Below are positions 11,582 through 22,458 of a stretch of DNA of 64,000 nt, piece by piece. The first letter of the stretch is position 1; each line of letters starts with the position of its first letter. The notes beneath the pieces were generated by a model. It made no database searches and had not been told where the DNA came from. It saw nothing but the letters and a program-made list of their open reading frames with translations. Origin of the DNA: Diphasiastrum complanatum (taxonomy: Eukaryota; Streptophyta; Lycopodiopsida; Lycopodiales; Lycopodiaceae); contig CM055094.1 in the NCBI GenBank assembly GCA_029204225.1, forward strand, positions 23,291,987 to 23,355,986, in the 5' to 3' direction. The position numbers were made by a program, and so were the translations under genes.

Positions 11582-12660
11582 TTGTGTAAGTTTTCTGTTG
11601 ATCCCAAAGATTCATTTTTGGATCTTGAGAGGTATATAATTTTTGATGAGTATGTTGCCAAAGAAATGGATAAGCTAGGAGGTCAATTTTCTTTTTGTCT
11701 AAGTTCAATTAATTATGTAAATCACATAAATAAAGACTTTTGTGATGCCCTGAAGGAGAAGACCTTAGATATATCAGATCTAGTTGTGGAGGCTGGTTTG
11801 ATGTATTTTGTAAATAGATGTAAATCCGATGATAGTAAGGACATTGGAGTTGTGTTGTCCTTTTTTGCACACAACTTTCATAGTCCAACTAAGGCGACGA
11901 AGTATCTTCTCCATACAACCTCGGAGACCAAAGTCTTTATTATTCCATACTGCCAAAAGTAAGTGATTACATAGAATATATTCTAGTAATATTTTTAATA
12001 GGTATTGTAATTCCTTTAGAAAAACTAATTATCTCTTGTTTGCAATAAGCATTGGAGTATGCATATAATCTCCCTTAGGGAAGATTCAGATGAGATCATT
12101 AATCCCATCTGTTTAAAGATGAACTCCTTAAAGTCTACCCATGCCGAAATGGACGTGATGTACAGCAAAATGTTGCCATTTCTGCCAAGGCCGGATGGGG
12201 CCACTGTAAATAGCCACCTGGAGATTGTTGATGCAGAAGTAAGTATTTCTCATCAAGTATCTGATAGGTAATATGATCTGTTTTTTTTAGAGTGCACAAC
12301 TAACCTGTTATACGTTTTGTGATTGAAGTCAGCTTAGCAAGATGATGGACATAGTTGTGGATGGTTCTCCATCCGCAATGTACAGGACTTCTTAGAGTGG
12401 TACATCATGCAATCTGGGGCTCCAGATATACGAAAGGTAAATAGACTAGTGAATGGCCTAACTAAGTTATTTTCAATTTGGTTTCTGATAAGTCAATTTA
12501 CTTGGTTCTTTTGGATTTGCAGTATAAATGTCGAGCATTTTCAATGAATGAGATATATGAGTTTCGTCAACAAATGTTGGTGAACTTATTATCTCATGCA
12601 ACACCCAATCCAGTTGTGGAAACGGGAGGCCAATCAAGTCCACAACTGACACTAGTGTAG
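11582..12660 (+). CDS. Ulp1/C48-like cysteine protease, four exon-like segments
   Basis: Ulp1-type enzymes cleave SUMO or related isopeptide bonds, and C48 domains also ride in plant transposons. Exon-like segments are about 11582-11961, 12050-12238, 12338-12436 and 12523-12660. Catalytic signatures occur in the right order: KHWSMHIISL with the active His (12047-12076), CLKMNSLKSTH where the usual Asp is Asn (12110-12145), then QDDGHSCGWFS with Gln six residues before the active Cys (12338-12370). Donor GTAAGT after 12238, acceptor CTTAG before 12338, donor GTAAAT at 12437 and acceptor TTTGCAG before 12523 keep phase 0. The first junction (11961 to 12050) does not join cleanly in frame. The protein ends after VNLLSHATPNPVVE with a TAG at 12658. 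Gene D converges 213 bases downstream. The N-terminal limit and link to the H3-like sequence are open. Confidence 0.65.
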
Positions 12661-12872
12661 GGTGGAGATAATCCATATTACTTTGAGCTGTAAATAATAG
12701 ATTAAATAGAGATATACATTTTTGATGTAATGCCCTGTGAATAATTATGGGCATATAGATAGATAGAGACAATGAGAAAAAAACATCCATTGTTAAAATA
12801 CAGGACACACATGTACATTCTCAGAAAATGAAAAATATATTGATATTTATGAGAGCTCTTACAAATCTTGTA

Positions 12873-13594
12873 TCATGATTGCTCTATTATCTGAACAATT
12901 CCGCCCAAATCTTTGCATTTGATTTTCTCTTCATGTCTTTTACGTATCTGCACAAACATACATTAATCATATTACAGTTATGATTCGAATATTGACAAAA
13001 AGAATAATGAATACAAATTAATATACAAACTCATGGATTTCACATACCAATTTTCCATCCAATATAAAGCTGAAATATTCAGAGATATCTTGCTGTAAAA
13101 GTGTCAGTTCCGTTCTAATGTAGAATAAGGTCCAGTCTTGCTCAACCTCAATAGTAGTAAGTAAATCCCCATTTGCCATGATATCAATGCATATACGATC
13201 AGTGTGTCCAATGCTGTCTAGATCTTGATCTAATGAGGCCCAAGTACCATTGTGTTCTTTCCATCTCTGATAATGAAACATCGTTTGCTTTTCTATACTG
13301 TATCTAAATGATATGGATGAATGTTTGATTCTACAAGAAATATCTGCAGTGGATCTTATATCCCAACCTTTGTCCATGAATTTGAATAAAAAATCATCTG
13401 ATAGATTTTTGCAAACAAACAATGTAAGAGCTCGATGCGCTTCCATGTTTGAAAAAGAGCTGACAAACAATGACATTGGAACAAACCAGCTTAAGTGCAC
13501 ATTTCTTGATCCAATACTAGTTTTGAGTGACTTTTGTACATCATTATATAGCTTGGAATGAAAGCGTTTTATTATATTGTCATTGACTGCAATA
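12873..13594 (-). CDS. Gene D: unrecognised protein, two exon-like segments, 5' end missing
   Basis: Exon 13594-13048 is open from an acceptor (TTATTGCAG) to a donor (GTATGTG). After an intron with acceptor TTTGTGCAG, a short exon 12947-12873 ends at TGA. Junctions are in phase. The protein reads FHSKLYNDVQKSLKT, HLSWFVPMSLFVSSF, FKFMDKGWDI, RICIDIMANGDLL, YIRTELTLLQQDIS, FSFILDGKLIRKRHEEKI and ends KDLGGIVQIIEQS. The last 60 residues have the feel of a small beta-rich, ubiquitin-like domain with a final F.F..DGK.I..R.E motif, but I cannot name the family. No start codon or promoter is visible; the first visible exon begins at an acceptor that lies inside the 5' part of B' on the opposite strand. 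It converges on the protease gene. Confidence 0.5.
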
Positions 13595-14930
13595 ATTTAA
13601 TTTCTTATCTTGATAATTTTTCTCAAATTATTAGTACTCCTGTTTTGGATATAGATAGTTTTTGTTTTGTTCATTTTCAGGACCTTTTGCATTCCCAACC
13701 ATCCTCTAAGCATAAACACAATAGAAAGTACTTTAACTTGCATGGCCATTTCAAAAGAAATATATATTGTGATATCCACAAAAGAATATGTCACCTTCTT
13801 ATCAAAGGAATGGCATTTGTCTTTTACATATCTGCTGAAATTCCAGATGATGAGTCTGTTGAATCTTCAACTGCTCCATTGATCGAAGCATCTGCACCTA
13901 CTCCAGTTGATGTAGATGATGCATATATTGATATAGGGACTGAAGCTGAAGCATTTATGACCTCAGATTATAAAAAAACTCTCCCTCGTTCTATAATCCT
14001 CTCTGATTTTCTTCCATCTGCATCTCCTGTTAATCAATTAACTCTACTCGATGTTCCCTTATATTTTATAAATAATGAAAGTTATATTTCATCTCAATTT
14101 TTGCTCAAAATTTATCTAAATTTTTTAATATTGTTGATTACTCATATGATGACCTTGGAAGTGAGATAGATTATGATAAAGATGGCAATTGGAAATCTGG
14201 AAATGAGTCCTTGGAGGCCATGACTGAAAAATCTAAAGCCTATGAAAAAACTTTGCCTACAGAGGAGGAATTTTTGGAATTCCAAAAGAAATATCTCCCA
14301 AGATCTAGATATATCCCCTCCGAAAATGTAGAGGCCATTGGAGGACATGACATTAGCAGAGCAAACGTTGTTGATTACGATGATTATAATTTGGTACGTA
14401 GATATTATATTGGTATTGATATTATTCAGTTTTCTTATTGAGTTTGCAATGTTATGGATAGTTCTAAATTTATTTCCTTTTTTCGTTTACAGGATGCTAT
14501 TGAAATAGATGCCTTTGGTATGAGACATGGAGGCGTCCGTGGTGTATCAGTTGGGAGAAAAGATGTGTCTCTATCTCATTATTTGAAACACTTTCAAACT
14601 AATGAGATTTGTGTATATCATTAATCTTTTAATCCATATGCAACCACTGTCATTATGGCCATCAAATCATTATCAATTTGTTTAGGAGGCCATAAGTACG
14701 CAAGAGGAACATATAAAATATTTTTTGTGAAAAGAGATTTGGCTATTAAGATATTGGGTTATACTCCCAATGAGATTACGAAAAGATCATCTACAATGGT
14801 CCTTTATTCGGGTTACATTGATATGAGCAAGAGGAAAAATTTAGGATTTTTGGATCCATATGAAAGGAGATTATTCCTTCATGACAATACCATCCGTCTG
14901 AATCTTGAAGAGGATGATGATGGTAATTAA
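13558..14930 (+). CDS. Gene B': paralogue of gene B, two exons
   Basis: The order and motifs follow gene B: CFVHFQDLLHSQPSSK (13659-13705), a Cys/His-containing stretch, GMAFVFYISAEIPDDES, an acidic middle, and KSKAYEKTLPTEEEFLEFQ (about 14227-14283). The intron runs from a donor GTACGTA at 14394 to an acceptor TTTACAG ending at 14492, the same place as in B. The last exon reads DAIEIDAFGMRHGGV, LSHYLKHF, GGHKYARGTYKIFFVKRD, LYSGYIDMSKRKNLGF and FLDPYERRLFLHDNTI. Here, unlike B, the region from the GHKY motif to the C-terminus is uninterrupted. A stop lies upstream in the last exon (after VYH near 14620), and the segment 14040-14170 changes frame relative to B. Function is unknown. The pair with A' mirrors the A/B pair. 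Confidence 0.5.
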
Positions 14931-14998
14931 ATAATTTTCAGTAATAGATTTTTGATATATTTCAAGGATCTCTCTTTTGTTATGAATTTGAATGTCTT

Positions 14999-16497
14999 TC
15001 AAAATATCGTAATACTTGGCGAGTTTTTAGTTTGATATCTAAATTGTGCTCTTCTATAAAACCACTAAAAAAGTTGAACTAAATATTTATTTCTTGAATT
15101 GTGTCCTCCATGATTTGTTGCTCTATGAAATGCTCCCCTTGCTTGCCAATGAGTTTTTTCCATGCCTTGTGATGACCAGATACTTAAGCTCCCATATTCC
15201 TTTGCAAAATAAGTTGCATGATGAAGAAGGATGTGCTGCCAACAATAGTTTTGATTAGTTACATCAGTAGAAAAAAATATAAGCCTTGTCAAGGAAAATA
15301 TCATTGCAATCGTTGTAATTGAGCTCACCATATTCTGATTTGTATAATTCAGTTATATGAAGTGGTTGTCCAACTACTTTGAACATTCCGTCATTATAAA
15401 AATTTCTAGCTAATCTTACCCGATATGGATGCGGAAGATAAATTTTCTTTACCATCACTTGGAGTAAAGCTTCTTTAACTATTCTAAAATTCCAGATACA
15501 TCACATGCACCTTGTATTACATTCGCATCCAAGTATGATTGAACCTTAATCAAAACAGTCTCTACAATTTCATTTTTCATTTTTTCAAACCGAGCATTTT
15601 TTATCATTTCCTTTGTTGACTTTCTTGGTAAAACATGACTTAAAGATGATCCAATGCGTGAACGATCTGTTAAATAGTTCTTTGCCACCAAACATGATCT
15701 GCAACAAACATATGAAACTCAAATTATGTTTAATAAATATATAATCCATGTTATCAAGTGCAAATCAAACTTAAATGACATATACAAATCAAATAAACAG
15801 TTTATATGACAACATACTTGAATGCTCGAATTCTTTTTTTTTTATTGCCGCTATGTGTAGATAAGTCATCAATATTCTTCATTGGTACTCTCTTTCTTTT
15901 CCTCTTCATCATTGTCTTATTGATAACTTTTATATCATCAGTAGATTTTAAACTCTCGGATCGCAACTTTTCCATGGATTCTAACATTTCTTGGTTTGAT
16001 CCCCAAAGAGTAGTCATAGTAGCATTCGACTCTGACATAGCATTCTTGAGTGCATTGTTTTCAGCACTAGTGTGTTGCACATAATGAAACAATTGTTGAT
16101 TTGCATGTTGCAATTATTTATTAGCAAACTGTAATTGTTGATTAAGACAAGATATGCTATGCATTCCAATATCACGCAACCTTTGACAATATCCAAGTAA
16201 TCTGCTATTTCCTTCACATACATATATGAGAAGATGAGTTACGGACTTAAAATCTAGACACAAATTGGTAGCTGGATCATTAGGATAAATTGATCCATCC
16301 ACCCACAAATCTATATTCATATGATTATTCATTCTCAATTCTCTAACTATTGTAGCAACATTCTCTACAACTTTTGCATTTTTTGTAATAATTGGAGGCA
16401 GTCCATCGGAATAGCAACATGGAACATTGCCATTGTTAAAGCTACAATCATGTAAATGAATCAAACTACAGTAAATCAATATGAATAGATCTAGCAT
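14999..16497 (-). CDS. Gene A': paralogue of gene A with a different middle region
   Basis: N-terminal LWVDGSIYPNDP and LLGYCQRLRD (about 16170-16310) match A. The C-terminal HILLHHATYFAKEYGSLS, WSSQGMEKTHWQARGAF and TNHGG (about 15090-15250) match A, with the same intron position before the HI..HHA exon (acceptor TTGGCAG; donor GTGAGC after KSEYG). Between them A' has a likely coiled coil (15806-16110) ending in a strongly basic KKKRIRAFK-type patch, then VLPRKSTKEMIKNARFEK. It lacks the GDLK/CxxC block read in A. Several in-frame stops (for example before WFYRRAQ near 15062) indicate decay. Either the two proteins differ by domain swap or A' has lost its middle. It converges on B' with about 70 bases between ends. 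Confidence 0.45.
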
Positions 16498-16917
16498 GTC
16501 TTACTTTTGTAATGTTTATGTCGTATTGAAAAATCGTCCCTCCTCATATTTCACCTTAACCATACAGCGACTTCAAAAGTTTTGTCTCTTCCGCTTCAGT
16601 TTTTGCATTGAGCACACCAAGATTTTTAGTCTTAAAGCTTTAGTCCCGAATTTTGGAACGAGCATGAAGAGAAGTTATTACATCTCATGCTTAACTAGCT
16701 ATTGTCTGAAGTTAACCATACTAGTTAAATGTTGGGCAAGGCCGAAAACTCGAAAAATGGCGACCAGAATTTACCGATTTTCATTCTCTTTACGTAAACT
16801 CTCTCTAAAGTGAAATTTCTTAAAGGGCCCATTTTGAGCCCATATTTTTCCTAATGGCTTGCATTCTGCCTCTAGTTTTTCCTTCTTTTTTTTGAAGGCC
16901 TGCCATGGCGCCATCAT

Positions 16918-17388
16918 GAAGCTACCTCATGGTATATTGTCCACCTAAGGTGCCGAACATGTTGAATTGGAGCTCATTTACTAACCATACTACTTTTTGG
17001 GCCATGAGGGGTAATTGCTCCCAAGGGCTAATGTCAGAGAGAGTGAGTGTATAGTTAGGATATGGCATGGGATTGAATGGAAAAAAATTTGGAATGGGGG
17101 GAGATGTTGGAGTGTGAGCAAATGCAGGGGGGTTGATTGTGGGACGATAGGAGGTGATTGTGGTAGGAGGGGTGGTGACTGAATGCGTGTTGGAGGTGTG
17201 GAGTGGATTCGTTCTGGTGGTGGTGGATGTGGGTTTTGTTAGTAGTTGTAAGGCAAAATCGTCTACATTGACCGTCGAGTCGAGTACGGTGAAAGAATGT
17301 ACAGGTGAGGGCTTTCGGGGGATTGTGGAATCAAAACCCGTGTTAAGTGTGAATGAGGGGGTGGATGTGGCAGTAAAAGGTGGGGGTG
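16918..17388 (-). CDS. Open reading frame fragment, Pro/Thr-rich, cut by LTR insertion
   Basis: Read on the minus strand, one frame is open without a stop from the LTR edge at 17388 down to a stop near 16925, about 155 codons. It begins at the retrotransposon boundary, so its 5' part has been displaced. The composition is rich in Pro, Thr and Ser (for example HSVTTPPTTITSYRP), ending with SDISPWEQLPLMAQ, then WLVNELQFNMFGTLGGQY. No domain is recognised. It may be a host coding fragment or a gag-like piece of a gypsy element. The lack of an early ATG explains why it is easy to miss. Confidence 0.35.
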
Positions 17389-17969
17389 TGAAGATTAGTA
17401 AAATATTATCTTCCTATCTCGAGTTTTGGGGCCATGTCCATGGTTATTTCCATTGTAATGTATGTTGTACATAAAAGGTATGTGAATTGAGCACATAACC
17501 TTCTAGAATAGGTCGAGTTTGAGTTAGGTAGATTCAAATTTGATGACATGCAAAAGTTTAGATAGCATGCAATGCCTTTCTGTATGCATGCAAGCCACAT
17601 GCAATCAGTGCATGCAACATGCAAAGTTGTTTCTGTGATCTACACGTGTATAGGCAATATTATGAGTTGACATGCAGTACATGCAATATCCATGCATGAG
17701 GTTACACATGTGGATCTCTGTAGGTGAGTTAGCTCAGTTAAGTGGACTTTCCATGCAACTCCACTGTAGGAATTCGAGTCTCTCTCATGTAGGGAAATCT
17801 TGGCATGTTTTGCCATATTGTGAATAATGAGATTTTGGTGTTTTGGACTCATTCTCTCTCTATCCGAGTTTTCTATCATTGATTTTCTCTCTCTACCCAA
17901 GAGCAGCCTATTTCTCCATATTGAGCACTTAGAATTATTTCCAACTTCACACGTGCTAAAAACTTCACA
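17389..17969 (+). repeat. 5' LTR of copia 1
   Basis: It runs from TGAAGATTAG to ...AACTTCACA and is followed immediately by the primer site TGGTATCAGAGC. The left edge is fixed by comparison with the second LTR at 22459. Confidence 0.88.
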
Positions 17970-17981
17970 TGGTATCAGAGC
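17970..17981 (+). other. Primer-binding site of copia 1
   Basis: TGGTATCAGAGC is complementary to the 3' end of plant initiator-Met tRNA and starts right at the LTR edge, as usual in copia elements. Confidence 0.85.
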
Positions 17982-20900
17982 TTCATGCTTTGAAGAGGTG
18001 AGGGTGTATACATCAGATCAACAATGCTTTTGCTTGCAGGAACTTGGATTTGGGAGAGGGATTCAAACTTGTTGAGAAACAAGCTATCTGTGGACCATAA
18101 GTGGATCAAAATGAGCCTGATCTGCTCCAGCAGAGCCCTTATGGACAGAGAGCTCACATGTGTGAAATCAGCCCTCATTAATTGAGTGCTACTTCTCAAA
18201 GATTGATTCAAATTTGATGTTCTATAGCTTGTTGGATAGGTATTGAAGAGTAGAATGTGTTGCTCAAGTTTCTAAATCAATTTGATTTGTTTTTAGAAGA
18301 GTTTTAGGCAATTAGAGAGTTTGAGAGAGTACTCAACTCGTGGGATATGCCAAACTGAGCACAATTAGTTCTTTTCACCAATTTCATCAATTTTCACTGT
18401 CAATCAAGTAGAATTGGATAGAAGTGAGTATTTTGAGGTCTTAGACTTTTCATTTCACACAAATTACTGTGTTTGAGTTGAAAGTAAGTTCCTAGAGATT
18501 TTTTCAGCTCTTTGAAACTCATGGGAGAGATAGACTTCTTACTTGCATGTGCTTCATTTCTCTGATTGAAGCAATATCCAAATTCAAGATAGATTGATTT
18601 TCTGTGTTGAGCGTTTGTTCTCACAATCTGTTGCTAGATTTCATAGGTTGGATCAACATCATCAGTGTTAGAACCTAGGTTGAAATAGCAAGCAACACCT
18701 TTCAACTCCATTTTTTGTCATTACTAGAATTTCTCATAGAGAAGATGTCTTCATCTGGTTCACATTTCTTGGAGCACAGTGAGAGATTAACATCTTCCAA
18801 TTATGCAATGTGAAAGATTAGAATGGAATCATTATTGACTCTACATGATGTAATGGACATTGTGTGTGGAGCTGAAGAAGAACCTGCAACACCTAATGAA
18901 ACTGTAGCATTTCACAAAAGAACCAGAATTGCCCTTCATTTCATAAAAATGAATGTAACCAATGAAGTGTTAAGAGATATCAGTACATGTACCACTGCCA
19001 AGGAAGCTTGGGATACTCTAAAAACAATCTATGAAGTCAAGAATACTTCTAGATTGCTTATACTTAGAAATCAAATTTTTCTAAGTTATCAAAGAGTAGA
19101 TGAGAGTGCTTCATCATATGTAATGAGAGTAAAGGATCTTCATCAAGAGTTAGCTGTATTGGAGATGCTCTTAAGAACATTAAACTTGTTCAAGTACTCC
19201 TAAATGGACTTAGAGATGAGTATGACAATATTGTGCAGACTTATGCTGTCAGGGAGGATCTCCATTCTTGGAGACACTGCAAGGTGTTCTCATTGCTGAA
19301 GAAAGTAGGCAAGAGAGCAAGATGCTGAGGATCAACAGACTTTCATTGAGACAGTGGAGATGACAAAGCACTCTTCATCAGAGACAAGTCAAGAGGCAAG
19401 GGCAAAGGACAACAACACTTCAAGAAGGACAAAGCCAAAGAAGGTGGTGAGGATCAGTCCTCACAAGCTGCAACATCCAGTGGCAAGAAGAAGCTGTCAA
19501 AGATCAAGTGTTTTTTTTGTGGCAAGATGTAGAGTGTAGAATTGAAGGAATAGGTAGTAATCCACTACATGCATCATCATCAAAATCTTTTTGCTTGCAT
19601 GATGTACTTTATGTACCTAGACTAACCAAGAATCTCATTAGTGTAGGACAGTTGTTTGATAGTGGATTGGATGTCAAGTTTCAAGTTGACAAGTGTATAA
19701 TCTCAAGAGAAAATGAAGTTATTGCTAGAGGATCTAGAATTGGTAAGTTGTACAAACTAGATTCTAGGGAGAGTGCTAGCATTTCAGATATTGCTTATGA
19801 GACCAAGGTTCTTCAGGAGGATCTATGGCATAAGATATTGGGACATCCCAATTTCAAAGCAATGCAATCTATGGTCAAGGAAAGAAAAGTTGTTGGATTA
19901 CCAAAGACACTGTCAAAGGAGGTCCAACCTTGTGAAGCTTGTGTTCTGGCAAAATCACATAGAAGGCTTTTCCTAGATCAAGCATCAAAACAAAGCAACC
20001 ATTTAAACTCATGCACTCTGATGTTCATTTATCATCAACTAAGAGCAAAGGAGGAGCAAATTGCTTTGTTTCCTTTGTAGATGATTATACAAGATATTTT
20101 TGGATCTATATGCTGTCTTCTAAAGCCATGGTCTATGATGTTTTTCTTACTCTCAAAGCTTATGTAGAAAAGCAGTTTTCTTTCAAATTGAAAGCTTTGA
20201 GAAGTGACAATGGAGGAGAATACACCTCCAATAAGTTTAAAGACTTTTGTGAGAGAGAGGGAATTCAAAGAGAGTTTTCTTGTTCATATACTCCTCAGCA
20301 AAATGGAGTTGTAAAAAATAGAACTTTGTGTAAATGTGCAAAAGCCATTAGGCTAGAAGCTTCTCTGCCTAAAGAGTTTTGGGGAGAGGCAGTTGCATGT
20401 GCAAACTATCTTTGTAATAGGCTTCATAATCTTGCAATAGGAGGATGCCATTTGATATGTTGTATAAGAAAAAACCTAAGGTATATCATCTTCGGATTTT
20501 TGGCTGTGTATGCTTTGTGCATGTGCCTCTAGAAACTAGAAAGAAGGAAGATCCTAGTGCAGTTAAAGGCATTTTTGTAGGATATGCTTCTACTGAAAAA
20601 GCATACAAAGTATATCTTCACTCTACTGACAAGAATGTTATAAGTAGAGATGTGATCTTCCATAAAGATCAAAAGTTTAACTTGGATGATGCACAGATCA
20701 AGGAGTCTCATGCAAGATCAAACATCAATCTTGATGTTGTTCAAGAAGTGGTGAGGCTGAGGCTTGAGGAGGAGCAAATTCAAGGTACCACACCAAGAAG
20801 ATCTACAAGAGCAAGATCAAAGCCAAGGAGGCTCACATATAATGAGGAAGGAAGGCAAGTGGAAGGTGAAACTTCCTATCATGCTCTCTTCATATCAGAT

Positions 20901-22458
20901 GAAGAGCCTAAAGATGTCCAAAAAGCACTTCAATCCAAGGTATGGGTTGAAGCAATGACCCAAGAGTTTGAAGCCTTGATGTCAAACAACGCATGGGAGC
21001 TTCTGGAGCCACCAAACAACATGTATGTGATTGGATGTAAGTGGGTTTTCAGAATCAAATATAATCATGATGAATCTATCAACAAGTATAAAGCAAGACT
21101 TGGTGCCAAAGGCTACTCACAAATCAAAGGTCTTGACTATGAAGACACCTTTGCACCAGTTGCAAAGATGGTAACAATTCGAATACTCATATCTCTTGCA
21201 TGTTTTCACAATTGGACTATGTTCCATCTTGATGTTTCTAATGCATTTATCAACGGTTATCTTGAGGAGGATATTTACATGGAGCAACCTCTTGGTTTTG
21301 TGAAAGAAGGTGATGAATCAAAAGTTTGTCTTTTGTTCAAAAGTCTCTATGGACTAAAACAAACACCAAGGTCTTGGTATGCAAGGCTCAACTCCTATTT
21401 CATATCACTCGGACTTTGTCTAAGTGAATATGACCCTTCTCTGTATTATAAGTTTGTAGATAATTTTGTAACTATTCTTCTCATCTATGTAGATGATATC
21501 ATTCTTTGTGAATATAATGAGAAGCTAGTTGAAGAAACTAAGCATGCACTTGGTAGTGAGTTTAAAATGCAGGACTTGGGAGTTCTTCACTATATTCTAG
21601 GCTTGAAATAGATTTTTAGAAAGGTCAAGCTTTTATAAGTCAGATATGCACTTTCCATGCTCAAGAAATTCCAAATGGAAAACTGTAAAGGCATAGATAC
21701 ACCTATGGAGCACACTATAAAAGTTCCTATGAAAGATGATGAAAAATCCTTTGTGGACATCACTCTTTATAGGATTCTTATTGGCTCACTTATATGGTTA
21801 ACAGTGACTAGGCCTGATCTAAGATTTAGTGTTCATAAGCTAAGTCAACACATGTAGGATCCAAAGATATATCATTGGAAGTTGGCTAAAAGAATTTTGA
21901 GATATTTATCTTCTACCTTAGACTATGGATTGATCTATAAAGGAGAAGATCTAACTTTGGTTGCTTTTTTAGATTCAGATTTTGCAGGAGACAGGTTGGA
22001 TAGAAAATCCACAAGTGCTTATACAATTTTTCGTGGAGAGAATCTAGTTTCTGGCTATCAAATAAGCAAGCAACTATTTCCTTATCATCTTGTGAGGCTG
22101 AGTACAAATCTCTTACAATCACAACAAAGGAGGTTTTATGGATCAAAAGGCTACTCTTGGAACTAAAGTGTTATGGAGATGAAGACCTTCCAATTATCAA
22201 GAATGATAACATCTCGACTTAGGCTCTTGCAAACAATCATGTGTTCCATGCAAGGGGCAAACACATCGAGGTAGCCCATCATTTCGTAAGAGAAAAAGTC
22301 ATTGAGAGAGAGATATTGGAGCATGTTGAATCTTCAAATTGTGTTGCAGATCTTCTCACCAAGCCATTACTCAAAAATGTCTTTATCAAGATGAGGTCTA
22401 ATCTTGGCCTAATTTCGAAGTCTATGTTAGATAGGAATATAAATCTTAAGGAGGAGTC

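Noticed and set aside
6640-16497. Polinton/Maverick or other virus-like identity for the multi-gene block
   Set aside because: A Ulp1-related protease and several genes raised the idea, but no protein-primed DNA polymerase, packaging ATPase, capsid or integrase gene could be read, and the genes have introns.
17154-17474. Plus-strand frame rich in Val and Gly
   Set aside because: It is antisense to the longer Pro/Thr-rich open frame and runs across the LTR boundary.
17640-17900. Minus-strand frame inside the copia 1 LTR (also at 22720-22995)
   Set aside because: Present only because the LTR is present twice; no domain.
17970-17981. tRNA gene fragments
   Set aside because: TGGTATCAGAGC and relatives here (17970, 26865, 33341, 43041, 46550) are LTR primer sites; no tRNA cloverleaf follows.
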